64,000 nt of DNA from Aricia agestis. Its lineage: Eukaryota > Arthropoda > Insecta > Lepidoptera > Lycaenidae. Below, piece by piece: positions 1-12,069 of the stretch. The stretch lies in assembly GCF_905147365.1 (NCBI RefSeq), contig NC_056412.1, positions 7,990,001 to 8,054,000 of the forward strand. The letters run 5' to 3'. Both the position numbers and the translations under genes were made by a program. Within the stretch, counting starts at the first letter, position 1. The number at the start of each line of letters is the position of its first letter. The notes beneath the pieces were generated by a model. The model had not been told where the DNA came from. It made no database searches and worked only from the letters and a program-made list of their open reading frames with translations.

Positions 1-810
1 ACTAAGAGAAAAATAAACTAAACTAACGACTAATATTGATTTATAATAAAATCCAGAACGAGCTTACAAAATGTGGATTGCGATTAATCTATTTCAGATA
101 TTAAAATTCTATCCGAGCGACTGTATTACTAAGTGAGCGACTGGAAATACATAGCGGGCAACTTCAATATTAATTAATATAGATTCAATTTTTATAATAA
201 TAATAATATTTTGCATTTTATACTGTTTTTTAGTAAAATTATATTTGAAAAGTGAGTACGGTAATGTTATTGTAATCTTACAACAAAGCTTTCTGGAAAC
301 ATGATCGTTTTAGGAAAGGTCGTGGTAGGTGCCCTGCAAGCGTCATAAATTGTCAACGGCTGCCGTCGGCTGCCGTCGACTGCCGTCGACTGCCGTCAAC
401 TGCCGCCGACTGCCGCCGACACGTGCCGTCGACTGCCGTCGACTGCCGTCGACACGTGCCGTCGTCTGCCGTCGACTGCCGCCGACGCGTGCCCCCGACA
501 TGTGCCGTTCGTCTGTAAGCGCTCTAAGATAAAATGCCGCTCAGTATAAAAATTACATTTGCCAAATATTGAAAAAAATGGAGGACGTAACGTTGACACT
601 CAAACAGATATTAGGTCGCTCAAAAATTATAAAGCTGCGCATTTTGTATTTTAAGTAACTCAAATAAATAATTTCTATGTTGCTGTTCTGTTAATTTCTC
701 GTCACTCACTCTCAGTAGCTCAAATAGTAATTCTATAACCCAAATTTAGTAATTTTGACATCTAAAACTGTAATTTACAGTCACTCGATTAAATACTACC
801 CATATTTTTT
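1..810. other. Left edge: AT-rich sequence with a GC-rich minisatellite
   Basis: No gene seen. From 354 to about 490 there is a degenerate 10-bp repeat, GCCGTCGACT and variants. The flank GTCTGTAAGCGCTCTAAG also occurs beside the similar minisatellite at 57895. Confidence 0.7.
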
Positions 811-880
811 ATCTCGGAAAATGTACGGTTCCCGAGCGATAAACGAATTTTAGCGCAACGGAATTGCGGGCGTCATCTAG
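810..880 (+). mobile_element. Helitron 3' fragment
   Basis: GAATTGCGGGCGTCATCTAG followed by T, the same end as the copy at 17000-17204. Confidence 0.65.
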
Positions 881-979
881 TGGAAAATATTTAAGTAGCC
901 TTTTAAATAACCCATCAATCCCCAAGCGGCCGCGGCACCCGGCTCGCATTACAATTGAAAATCTATTGTATCTTTTTTA

Positions 980-1215
980 AGAAATAAGGGGGCAAACGAG
1001 CAAACGGGTCACCTGATGGAAAGCAACTTCCTTCGCCCATGGACACTCGCAGCATCAGAAGAGCTGCATGTGCGTTGCCGGCCTTTTAAGAGGGAATAGG
1101 GTAATAGGGGAGGGTAGGGAAGGGAATAGGGGAGGGGATTGGGCCTCCGGTAAACTCACTTCCTCGGCGAAACACACCGCAAGCGCTGTTTCACGCCGGT
1201 ATTCTGTGAGCTGTA
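980..1215 (-). mobile_element. Short LINE-derived element (family S), head truncated
   Basis: Tail AGGGGGCAAACGAGCAAACG, a purine-rich linker of GGGAATAGGGTAAT type, and part of the head (CACGCCGGTATTCTGTGAG). The head breaks off near 1215. Confidence 0.85.
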
Positions 1216-1651
1216 TGTCTGTGTCTGATATTCCCACGATCGAGGAAATATAAGTACATAATAATAAGAGCCTAGTTCTAACGCCCTAGTCACTACGCGT
1301 TTTCTTTGTCTTCGATACTATTATCGTTGAGTAATGAATTGTTTTTTAATTATACGTATTAAGATTACGTTTTTTTTTCGATGATTGTTCTTAAGCTGCT
1401 TATTATTTATGCAAACCACAGAACATGGATAAACAATACTAGTGACTGTAATCATTTGTAATTTGTGTTTTTCCTATATACACAGGTTAGTTTTTTTATG
1501 AATTATTGAGAGAATACGTTAGGAAACATCTGAATCACTCGTTTGAACGTTTTCCATTTATTCACTTTTTTAGTTCAATTGCGTACTGTATATTGCATAA
1601 GCATAAGGATTTTGTAATAGACCTTCCTCCTTAGTTCCCAATTTCTCTCTA

Positions 1652-2045
1652 TCTATACTTAATATTATAAAGCTTATATATTAAGTATAGATATATTATA
1701 TAGCTTATAAGAGTTTGTTTGTTTGAACGCGCTAATCTCAGGAGTGGTCCGATTTAAAAAAAAACTTTCAGTGTCAGATAGCCCATTTATCGAAAAAGGC
1801 TATAATATATAGGCTATATTTTATCATGCTAAGACTAATAGGAGCGAAGAAATAGAGGAAAATGTGGAAAAAACGGGGTAAATTATTTGAAAGGGCTTAT
1901 CTCACGAACTACTGGAGCAATTTTTCTGTTCTTTGGCACAGATATGAAGTAGACCACGTGAAGGATCATAGGCTATTTTTTGTGGACTGTGGATTTGTCT
2001 GTGAAAAATCTAATTTACGCGGGCGAAACCGCGCGGAACGTCTAG
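1652..2045 (+). mobile_element. Helitron, non-autonomous
   Basis: Starts TCTATACTTAATATTATAA after A at 1651 and ends CTAG before T at 2046, as expected for A|T insertion. A GC-rich segment (GCGGGCGAAACCGCGCGG) precedes the end. Internal GTTTGAACGCGCTAATCTCA is shared with 52700. Confidence 0.75.
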
Positions 2046-2046
2046 T

Positions 2047-2756
2047 AAGTTATAACTTATAAGTTATAACTTATAACTAATAACTCAACATTTTAACTCT
2101 TAATTTTGGTTATGTTTATGCTTCTGACTTGCACAAAATTGAAAAGCTTCTTCTGTATACATTTGAAGGGTACTAAATAGCAGGCGTGGTCGCAGCCTGA
2201 AATTTTGGGGGGGGTCACTCAGTAGTCACTTCACAATTTTTTTTATCTGCGCCCTCGGACGGTTCTGGGTTCACAGTAGCTGTCTAAGGTCGGACTAAGT
2301 GGTGGTATAATCCTAAAACGTATTCCTAATTCCTATGTCAACAAGTGTTATTCACACTTAAACTTAATAATATTATTAAAGGCAAAAGTGCTTCTGTCTC
2401 TAGTACTTTATCAAAGCTTAACAAGGTACTAATTATATATTCTGTGGCATAACTGATAAGGAATTAATTACTATAGTCTACACTCTATAGCAGCGGTAGG
2501 CAACAGGCGGACCGCAGTCCGTATGCAGTACTTTGGGTTATGTGGTCGCTGGCAGTACTGTACATTTGACGAAGATATACTGTACATTTTCGTCATCAAC
2601 TCTCGGGATTCGCCACATTTCCAGAGTTACAGTTTACAATGGAAGTTACGTGCAAGTGCAACATTAAAATAAATATTAAAAGGGTTTTTACTATAGTGGT
2701 TTATAAGGTTTGTTGACAAGTCGAGGTGATTCTATTAAACCTCGTTGTTTTACTGT
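2047..2756. other. Intergenic, no gene seen
   Basis: AT-rich. Contains a TAAGTTATAACTTAT palindrome cluster at 2047-2080 and a fragment at 2490-2530 (GGCGGACCGCAGTCCG) related to the hAT MITEs at 44095 and 63406. Confidence 0.6.
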
Positions 2757-3200
2757 TTTTAACCCCCGACAAAAAAGAGGGGTGTTATTAACCCCCGACA
2801 AAAAGAGGGGTGTTATAAGTTTGACGTGTCTGTCTGTCGGTCTGTCTGTCTGTCTGTCTGTCTGTGGCATCGTAGCATCCAAACGGGTGGACCGACTTTG
2901 ATCTAGTTTTTTTTGTTTGAAAGCTGTCATCATCATCAGCCTGCTCCGTGCTGAAAAATCGCGGTTCATCTGGTTCGTGAAGGGCCGATTAGCAACTTGC
3001 AGTCGTTTGGTGGGCTTTATTGCATTCTAGCTCGTGACATTTATGAATATTTACACATTAATGGAAAATTGACCTGGTGCTGCAGCATCACCTGGTAATC
3101 AATAGGATACCCAACTCCTCACCAACTTAGAGCAATGGTTACCTGTTTGGGCTCATTTTAATTGCGACAACTAGTAAGACGTAGATAACCAATAAATTTT
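2757..3200. repeat. Dispersed repeat E, end segment
   Basis: AACCCCCGACAAAAAAGAGG, a GTCT microsatellite, TCCAAACGGGTGGACCG and GGTGCTGCAGCATCACCTGG. The same sequence occurs inverted at 16140-16560. Confidence 0.8.
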
Positions 3201-3372
3201 TGCATGCTGCTGTTGCAGCATCACCTGGATTCTATAGGAGCCGAGCTCCATATGAACCCAAAATGGAGGTTTCATGTTTGGACTCATGTTGATGGCCTCA
3301 TCAAAAAGGACATTCCTAGATGGTATTCATTGGTATATAATATGATCCAGTTGATAGGAATTATTCTGCACT

Positions 3373-4495
3373 AAGGACCCTGAGCCATGTAAGGCCACTC
3401 TAACGGGAAAATGATTGTTATAAGTTTATTAACTAAATAAATTAAGAAAACAAATTATCAAGTAATGCTCTGTTTAATAAGGTATCATGTTATAAATCTC
3501 TTTTTAACCTAGCTTCAATAGCCATTTAATAAACTTAAGTTTTGTAAAGCTCTTCCAAATGGCCTTGCAAGGAACACAGCTCCAAACAAGGCCAATATTA
3601 TACATCAGTCGTTTAACTTGCAAATAGAGTTACAAGTATTTATTTATTTGCTTTTACTAAAACGACATTATAATTTCTTTCAATTAAGCAACACATTAAA
3701 TGTTCAACATATTTGTATCATTTAAAAAAAACTATAACAAACATTGCTTGAACATCATCTTTTAACTAAGAGTATATTAATGGAAATTCTTAAAAAATAG
3801 TATTAATGAGTATCACATTGACATCTTATAACTAATTACCAATGCGTTTTATAATGCAATCAATTTTTTTTAAAATCTTAAATGGCCTTCTTATGGGCCC
3901 GTTCTTAATAAGGCCAAAATGTTCAATATGCGTGTATAAGTTTAATAATCTTAATAAGTAAAGATGTTATAAAAAACAGTATTATTTTAATTCTTACGGT
4001 ACGCATATTTTATAACTAAAACTAACTGTTTATATGTTAATGATTTTTAGATGTTCCTTGTAAAGTTCATGTTCCCTAGCAAGGCCAACTATCAAATCTT
4101 TGGTTGGGCCTTATAAGGAACCACCGGCCTTCCTAGGAACATTACCAATATTTTAACTTAAATCAAGGCATTAGTAGATTTTCTTTTATTAGTACTATAC
4201 ATATATACCTATACGACAATGCTCTGTAATTAAATTTGAGATAGAGATAGGTTATGTAGCTAAAAAATAAAGTTTTTCAGGGTGCGGAAATTACAATTGT
4301 AACCTCGACAACCAAAGTCTACAAACAGTGAGATCTCACTGCCACAATTGCGGCGCGATCGAGTTGCCGCCCCGTTTATGGCCATAAGTTTGATGGATCT
4401 AAGTGTGTAGTAGAAAGAATATGTGCTAACATGACGATAACTACGAATTTTTAACAGTTGGCCTTCAAAGGAACATGGCCTTACATGGCTCAGGG
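3373..4495. mobile_element. 1.1-kb inverted-repeat element, no ORF
   Basis: AAGGACCCTGAGCCATGTAA at the left and its inverse at the right. Several GGCCTTGCAAGGAACA-like motifs inside. Non-autonomous; class unknown. Confidence 0.65.
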
Positions 4496-4912
4496 TCCTT
4501 ATAACCAACATAAGTTTAAAAAGCATGAAATAAAATTAAATTAAGAAATTTGAAAAACCCCCGCCAAACAACTTTAAAAATTAATGAAATAATATATTTA
4601 ACTGACTTTAAGTTTAAATAATTCCTAAGTGTAAAGTGATATTTTAGTTCATAATTGTTGTCAAGGTGTGTCGGGGGACCGCTAATGTAGGTAGATGTTT
4701 GATATCACATAACATTATAGTTTAAACTGTAAGGGTCAGTTTTCAGCGAACCAAATCGAGACAATAAGTGACATGGCGATACAAAATGCAAAAGACACTG
4801 TTGGCGGTCCCCCGACACACCGTGACAACAATGGGGATTGTCCATTTTTTTTTAATTTTGCTCATTACAAAAACATTTCGAGGAGTAAGGTCAGTGATCG
4901 TTTTTCTGTATA

Positions 4913-5171
4913 CAGGGTGTAACAAAAATAAGTGATAATACTTTAGGGTGTGTACATGTTCCTTGTAGAGAGTTCACTGTGAAAGAAGCAGCGCTGAAAG
5001 ACCAAAATTTTTTTTCACCTTTGTATGGGGAAACTCGTGACGCTCGGGCCCTTGCCCATACAAAAGTGAAAAAAATTATTCGTCTTTCAGAGCTGCTACT
5101 TTCACAGTGAACTCTCTACAAGGAACACGTACAAACCCTAAAGTATTATCACTTATTTTTGTTACACACTG
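4913..5171. mobile_element. Foldback MITE, family F
   Basis: CAGGGTGTAAC at the left and GTTACACACTG at the right, with TA on both sides. The arms pair over about 120 bp, including ACTTTAGGGTGTGTAC and its inverse. It lies within the AT-rich dispersed repeat outside the mariner insertion. Confidence 0.88.
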
Positions 5172-5690
5172 TATAAACGAAAAAAATACCCATTAGTTAC
5201 TTATATTTTTGAACAAATACGTTTAACCTTTGTTTGACCTTCAATGGCGTTAAATTAGCAATAAATTCGACCAACATTACGTTTCGAACTTTTGGTAAGC
5301 TTCTCGTATCACCTTTCACATAATGAGAACTTGCATTTGACGAACCAGCCATTATAAATAAGATTAAAAGGAAATTTAAAACATATGCAGAGGTCAATTG
5401 GCGGCCGATGATGACGTCAGAGCGAAACTTTAAAAATTTATTGAGAAAAACTAGCCAAAGAATTTCAAAATTATTTAATTTATATTCTTAAAATACCCTA
5501 TTTTAACGAAAAAAAATATAAAAAGTACATGTGATTTTTTTTGGACAATGCCCATTATGGACTAAAATATCACTTTACACTTAGGAATTATTTAAACTTA
5601 AAGTCATTTAAATAATGGGTGTCTCAAAAGTAAGTTCACATTTGCTTATCTTATTACGCGAAAGCAACTATTCTGAGGGGCGCGGGGGGT

Positions 5691-6111
5691 ATGTCAGTCG
5701 GTAGTCTGGCTCTTGGGAATTTAGTCGCTATGGAGCGTTTCTCTGGTGCGGACCGTGCGTTGTGCGTACGTGAGTTTTACAAAAACGGTAATTCGGCGAC
5801 TGTAGCGCGTAGAAAATTCTGCAGTATTCGACATATTCGTCACTTAAATGATGCGCCTAGCACTCGACTCATTGCAAAATGGGTTGAGAAGTTTGAAGAG
5901 ACTGGGTCAACTCTGGAGAAACCAAAATCTGGGCGGCCAAGAACATCAAGAACAGCCGAAAACGTGGACAGTGTTACTCAGTCTATTCGAGATGATCCAA
6001 ACCTCTCGATTCGGAAGCGTGCTGTTGCTTTAAATGTGCACAGATCTTCATTATGCCGCATTTTACACAAAGATTTAAAGCTGCACCCGTACAAAATTCA
6101 GTTAGTGCAAG
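5691..6111 (+). pseudogene. Mariner-like transposase, N-terminal part
   Basis: Encodes the DNA-binding part: MERFSGADRALCVREFYKNG, a linker with KSGRPRTSRT, then a second helix-turn-helix. The best start is the internal ATG at 5730 (MERF), not 5691. The reading frame runs into the hAT copy after KIQLVQ. Confidence 0.85.
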
Positions 6112-6966
6112 CAGGGATCGGAAACCGGTTTATGTTTCAAACCGGTTTGGGGTCAATGACCGAAACCGATTGGATTCCGGTTTTAGGTTTAGGTTACCGG
6201 TTAAAACCGTTTCAATCGAATGAAACCGGTTTTCTTTGAAACCGGTTTGGTAGAACGAAATTAACCGGTTAATTAGAAAAAGGTAAGTGTCATATTCTAA
6301 TCTATTTTGTAATTCGCATCGTAATTTTTGTCCACGCTCTGTGTCTAAGCTTTGTCTACATAATTATCTTTACTAGAGATCGCCCTATGGTCGAAATTCG
6401 ACCTTAGTTTCAACGACAGTAGGACTCCTACCTACTTATATTTTGTAAAAAATATTAACTTTATCTTTTTTTTTCAACTCTTGTCTCCGGGACTTAGCTG
6501 ATCTTAGACTGGCCGTGTAAGCATTGTCTAATAGTATCTTAGATTCAATAAAAAAACTATAATCCATTTTCAATTTGTCAACTTGTTGTCAACAGACTTC
6601 AGCCATAAAATATAAAAGAGTATAATTCGTATGTATAGGCTTGTTACTCAAAAATCTGTCATTTCTCATGTGTGTGTGATGTTGCAGTGTGTGTAATGTT
6701 TTATTTATTAAAAAAAATTATGATAAAAGCATAATTTCAAAATAATATTAGCTCGATGCACTCCTTCACCATATAAACTATAACTGTGCAAAATTTCATG
6801 CACCTAAGTTTCCCCATTTTTCGTAAAAAGGATTACAAAGTTTTTCGTTCGCGTATTAATATTATGATATTATTATTATCTGTAGGGTATATATCTTTAT
6901 CTGTAAGTATCTTAAAAAAAGTAAAACTCAACCCTTATAAGATCAGTTTATCACGGTACATAATTA

Positions 6967-7134
6967 AATGAGTCGTTCCCGATTCGTCCTATATTCGTCA
7001 ATAAGAAATGCATTGCGGTGTCGCGTTGCGGTCTGAATTGACCCAAATGGGACGAAACGGCATCGACATTTAAAACATTCCCGAATTGTTCTAAATGCGG
7101 CGTAATCACGTAGGACGAATCGGGAGCGACTCAT
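6967..7134. mobile_element. Small foldback MITE
   Basis: ATGAGTCGTTCCCGATTCGT at the left and its inverse ending CGACTCAT at the right. Confidence 0.75.
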
Positions 7135-7329
7135 TTATTTTATTACTAGCTTTTGCCTGCGGCTTCGCTCGCGTTAAGGAGTAATGTTGATATTTGTTGA
7201 CAATTTTTGGAACGTAGTTCCTTTACGCGCGTTCGGCGTATGGGGGGCTAGACAGAACAACATTTGACCTTGATTTATTTTGACCTCGACACTTTTTTAT
7301 GTTAGGGGCAGATGGCGTTGATAGCTTAG

Positions 7330-8975
7330 TTTTTAGGGTTCCGTACCCAAAGGGTGAAAACAGGACCCTATTACTGAGACTTCGATGTCTGTCCGTCTGT
7401 CTGTCTGTCTCCAGGCTGTAACTCAAGAACAGCTATAGCTAGACTTCTGAAATTTTCACAGATTATGTATTTCTGGTGCCGCTACACAGTGTGATAAAAA
7501 CCTCGATTTTGTTTCACAACGTTTTTCTTTCAAAATACTATAGTTGATAGCTATATAAACATTAGAGTAAAACTCCGAGATCGATATTCTTTGTAGTTAT
7601 TTTTTTAAAGAGTGTCAAAGTTGGCGTTTTTCTGGGTAAAAAATTTGCATAAAAATTAATAAAAAAAAAACTAATCAAGTAACCTTAACTTTGTTTATAC
7701 CAATTAAACAAGCACTTAATACTTGACTTTTTCTCCGAATTTGGTTAACCTACTGTGATCAAGTAGGCAGATATTTATTTATTTAGTAATTTTAGTTTTT
7801 TATTTTTTATTTCGCGATTAGATCGAATTAGAAAAAGTTTTAAGCATGAAATGATAGTGTGAGTAATCCTTTATCAATGTTATCAAAAATCACACTCTAA
7901 TAACCTCTGTGTCAGAAGTAATATCCAATTCAATTTTTTTTTTATAAAAATTCGGATTTTTTATACCTAGGGTTGTCACTAAAGTTGATATTTTATTTTC
8001 CCCGACTACATCAGAAGGTGATTACTGATTAGATACTGTTTGAGCATATTAAATCATTAATTTACGTCATATTTTTTCACTTTTTAGATTTTTTATTATT
8101 AGACCTACCTAAACGTGATCCTGATATTTTTTGTATAGGATATCGATTGCGAATTTGCGTATCAACCGGATAAATCAAACAAGAGACCTTTAGTGACAAC
8201 CTTAGGTACAAAAAATCCGAATTTTTATTAAAAAAAAATTAAATACGATATAACTTCTGACATAGAGGTTATTAGAGTGTGATTTTTGATAACATTGATA
8301 AAGGATTACTCACACTATCATTTCATGCTTAAAACTTTTTCTAATTCGATCTAATCGCGAAATAAAAAATAAAAAACTAAAATTACTAAATAAATAAATA
8401 TCTGCCTACTTGATCACAGTAGGTTAACCAAATTCGGAGAAAAAGTAAAGTATTAAGTGCTTGTTCAATTGGTATATACAAAATTAATGTTACTTGATTA
8501 GTTTTTTTTTAATTAATTTTTATGCAAATTTTTGACCCGGAAAAACGCCAACTTTGACACTCTTTAAAAAAATAACTACCAAGAATATCGATCTCGGAGT
8601 TTTACTCTAATAATTATATAGCTATCAACTATAGTATTTTGAAAGAAAAACGCGGTGAAACAAAATCGAGGTTTTTATCACACTGTGCGCTATAACAACA
8701 AATACTAAAAACAAAATAAAGTTAATATTTAAGGGGGGCTCCCATACAATAAACCTTATTTTTTTGTTCTTTTTGGCTCGTAATCCATAATGGTAACATA
8801 TAGACACTTGAAATTTTCACAAAAATTTGTTATTCCTCAATTTTATGTGTACTTTAATAATAAAAATAAAATAATTAATTCGCATACAAAAAATACATTT
8901 TTTCCTTATTTTCGCTCTATAACGGTACGAAACCCTTCGTGCGCGAGTCCGACTCGCACTTGGCCGATTATTTTT
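7330..8975 (+). repeat. Dispersed lepidopteran repeat A, copy 1 (interrupted)
   Basis: Starts AGGGTTCCGTACCCAAAGGG, has a GTCTGTCCGTCTGTCTG block, a GCCGCTATAACAACAAATAC core and ends GACTCGCACTTGGCCGATT. The core is cut between GCCGCTA and CGCTATAAC by the foldback at 7485-8687. Confidence 0.88.
7485..8687. mobile_element. 1,203-bp foldback element with CACAGTG ends and 5-bp target duplication
   Basis: Arms at 7485-7984 and 8188-8687, 500 bp each and nearly identical as inverted copies, with a 203-bp unpaired centre. The ends are CACAGTGTGATAAAAACC and the inverse. CGCTA is duplicated at 7480-7484 and 8688-8692; uninterrupted copies of repeat A show a single CGCTA there. CACWRTG ends with 5-bp duplications are typical of Transib elements. 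No ORF of note, so non-autonomous. Confidence 0.9.
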
Positions 8976-9311
8976 TATATTTAATCTTAAATACTGTTAG
9001 ACGAATAATACACGGCCAGTCTGTCATCATTTGACTTAATTAATCTGAGACTGTTGCAGGAATTATGTCTAAATAATAATATTAAAGTCAATATTTTGAC
9101 ACTAGAATATCAATAGAAAAGCGTTGAAATTTGAAACAATTAAATTTTTTATTTGAGGTCGAATTTCGACCATTGGACGATCTCTAGTATTGAGAAATAG
9201 AATCCTAGATTTGTTTTTGTTGTGTTGACTTCTAATCAATAATGTGTGTTGTTGTGTTCTTCAATTTCACGCAATAATGACTCATGTGTATCGGAGGTAA
9301 GTGATTATTTT

Positions 9312-9735
9312 TAGGGTTCCGTACACAAGAAGACTTCGTTGTCTGTCCGTCTGTCTCTCTGTATGTCATCAGGCTGTATCTCAAGAACCGCTACAGCTAG
9401 ACTTCTGAAATTTTTACAGATTGTGTATATCTATTGCCGCTATAACAACAAATACTAAAAACAAAATAATATTAATATTTAAGGAGGGCTCCCATAGAAC
9501 AAACGTGATTTTTTGGCCTTTTTTGCTCAATATCAATAATGGCAACAGGTAGGCACTTAAAATTTTCACAAAGACCTTAAATATATGTGTTCTTTAACAA
9601 TTAATAATAATATTTAAATAAAATTAAAATTTATTTCCCATACAAAAAAAATACAAGTTTTGGCCTATTTTTGCTCTATAACGGTATGGGAATCCTTCGT
9701 GCGCGAGTCCGACTCGCACTTGGCCGATTATTTTA
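9312..9735 (+). repeat. Dispersed repeat A, copy 2
   Basis: AGGGTTCCGTACAC start, GTCTGTCCGTCTGTCTC block, GCCGCTATAACAACAAATAC core (uninterrupted) and ACTCGCACTTGGCCGATT end. Confidence 0.88.
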
Positions 9736-9739
9736 CCTT

Positions 9740-10440
9740 TGTTTAGTTTTAGTTGTCGCTTTATCATTTATTACAATTGCTTTGTGCCATAATGCGTGGA
9801 GGCCGCAAAGGAAGATCTTCCGACCAAGCGAGGTGGTATGCTCGGTCAGGCCGAAGCCCACGTGATATATTTCAGTTTCCGTATATATACCGACGCGCTC
9901 AGAAAACTTCGATAGCGCGATGCAGGAATGTTAGGTGAATTGTGGGTACCGCCACATCACTAAAGAAGACCGGAGGTCCAATCTTGAAGTCTTGTCGCTT
10001 GAGTCACCAGTGCCAGAGAGTTCCAGTGAGTCAGAACTGTTGCAGTGAGTCCCAGTGAGTCGGAACTGTAAGCAGCTGCACGGGATCTAGTGAGTCGGAT
10101 AGCTGCTGTGGGGGGCCGATGCTACGTGCTGGCCAGGAGAGATGTGCTCTGCTTGCTGACCGGTCGGTGTAGTGAGAAAGCCCGATGATACCGATGCGGA
10201 GTCGCCCAGGCCGCGGTACATTGCGGCTAGTGGACGATGTACCACTGTTTAAGTAGCACTGGTTTTTTCGCCACACATTCACATAACTGTGATGGCCAAC
10301 ATACTATTATCTAACAAGTGAGGTAGTTATTAAGAGTATTCGGGCTAATGGTCCCAAAAAATTTGGTACCAATAGGAGGAATGACTAGATTACATTGAAA
10401 TAAATAGATGACTAGAAAACATTGAAATAAAATAAAGTAG
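9740..10440. other. Unassigned filler inside the hAT element
   Basis: GC-richer than its surroundings, with several GTGAGTCGGAACTG-like direct repeats at 10020-10095. No protein family was recognised on either strand. A segment at 10320-10388 (GGGCTAATGGTCCCAAAAAA) recurs inverted at 11515-11580, so these may be the ends of yet another element. Confidence 0.5.
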
Positions 10441-10446
10441 TTTTTT

Positions 10447-10912
10447 TAGGGTTCCGTACCCAAAGCGTAAAAACGGGACCCAGTTACTGAGACTTCGATG
10501 TCTGTCCGTCTGTCTGTCCATCTGTCTGTCCGTCTGTCTGTCTGTCTCCAGGCTGTAACTCAATAACCGCTATAGCTAGACTTCTGAAATTTTCACAGAT
10601 TGTGTATTTCTGTTGCCGCTATAACAACAAATACTAAAAACAAAATAAAATTAATATTTAAGGGGGGCTCCCATACAACAAACGTTAATTTTTTGGCCTT
10701 TTTTGCTCGTAATCAATAATGGCAACAGCTAACTTGAAATTTTGAAATTTACATAAAATCCTTAATTATATGTGTACTTCAATAATTAATAATAATATTT
10801 AAATAAAATAAAAATTAAGGGGGTCTCTCGTGTAAAAAAAAATGGCATAGTTTTCCTTTTTAACGGTACGGAACCCTACGTGTGCGAGTCCGACTCGCAC
10901 TTGGCCGATTAT
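10447..10912 (+). repeat. Dispersed repeat A, copy 3
   Basis: Complete copy with AGGGTTCCGTACCC start, long GTCT microsatellite block, core and GACTCGCACTTGGCCGATT end. Confidence 0.88.
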
Positions 10913-11296
10913 TTCTATAAACTAAATTCATAGGTTTTATTATAAAAACATCTTAGGTGTACCTTGTAATTGTGAACTTATAGTTCATAATACAATTTAC
11001 TAAGTTTGAAAATATTAGAATTGCCAGTAGGTAACTCAAATAATATTATTATAATTATTGAAGTATGAGTAATACTCTTCATACATTATTTTTTCTTATT
11101 TTAATAATCCTATATTACATTAGGTCATTGCTGTGGTTATAATTTATATCAAAATATATTATTTTACATTTTTATATAATAATTTAATAAATCAAGTATT
11201 AAAATTTAAAAATGCCTGAAATCAGTCTAAATTCGTTAAAACTATTTATAAAATTATAACCTTATGTAAAGTTTTACGAGACTTTAACAGTTATTA

Positions 11297-11503
11297 ACGT
11301 TATACTCCACTCGGGCTAACTTGTCGTTAGCGGTCATTGGCTCCCTGTCAAAACTTGTCATTTACCATATAAACCGCGATTGACAATGAACTGGCAGATG
11401 TTATCAATCCTGGTTTTATATGGAAAATTACAAGTTTTTGACAGGGAGTCAATGACCGCTAGCGACAAGCTAGCCCGCGTGGAGTATAGTTTAAATACTT
11501 TAA
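11297..11503. mobile_element. Foldback MITE of about 205 bp
   Basis: ATACTCCACTCGGGCTAACT at the left pairs with GCTAGCCCGCGTGGAGTAT at the right. The pairing continues through CGGTCATTG and GACAGGGAG. Confidence 0.85.
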
Positions 11504-11613
11504 TTATCTCAGGTTATTCGTCCCATTGGGACCAAAATTTTTGGGGACTAATAGCCCAACTACTCGTTATTAAATGGCAGCAATGATCCGACTGGGGCAT
11601 AAATTTAAGGAAA

Positions 11614-12069
11614 TTATTTGGAATACAAACAATTATTTCTAACAATCATTACATCATCCATTATGGAGTCTTGCAAACGCATTCTTAAATTGTTGAGTAC
11701 AAATTTTAATAAGGAAAAAAGCCTCTCGACGCTGACACTTCTTGGTGGGATAGCTAAAACAACTTTTGTCAGATTATATTTATATGTATAGTCCATATTT
11801 AACCATATTTATAAATATGGTTAAATATGGACTATACACCCTTCCACTAAACATTTGGACTTTTTTGTGTTTTCGTCAAATGCAAACATCGAATATATTT
11901 TGTTTTCCTTTTTTCTTCCCATAATTATTGATAATTTACAAAAAGAAGAAACCAACACTCGCGGCGAAGGACAAACGAAGTAATAATAAACAAACCCCGC
12001 GCATGCGATAATCGAGATAGAGAAGAAAGGTGCGCGTGCGACGAGATGGGAGATAGTGCGGAGCGGCAA
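11614..12069 (-). pseudogene. hAT transposase remnant (BED-like start plus hATC end)
   Basis: The upstream frame (to 11821) contains KIYSMFAFDENTKKSKCLVE, like a BED zinc finger with a CxxxGC pair. The downstream frame (11796-11614) has the hAT dimerisation motif RSVSVERLFSLLKFVLNNLR. They are joined at a 54-bp palindrome where the whole catalytic core is missing, so this is an internally deleted copy. Confidence 0.8.
11785..11838. repeat. Perfect 54-bp palindrome at the hAT deletion junction
   Basis: Both 27-base halves are exact reverse complements, centred between 11811 and 11812 (TTTATAAA at the centre). It sits exactly between the two transposase remnants. Confidence 0.95.

Larger units (their letters stand above)
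6374..9190. mobile_element. 2.8-kb terminal-inverted-repeat element inside the hAT
   Basis: TACTAGAGATCGCCC at 6372 and its inverse at 9175-9190. The pairing spans about 33 bases, including GGTCGAAATTCGACCT. TA at each edge suggests a Tc1/mariner-like class. No transposase ORF was seen. It contains a 170-bp foldback (6967-7134), a Helitron end (about 7143) and the repeat-A copy with its own foldback. Confidence 0.75.

Noticed and set aside
329..599. ORFs on both strands rich in Arg/Leu/Pro repeats
   Set aside because: Produced by the GCCGTCGACT minisatellite; no start context, homology or splice partners.
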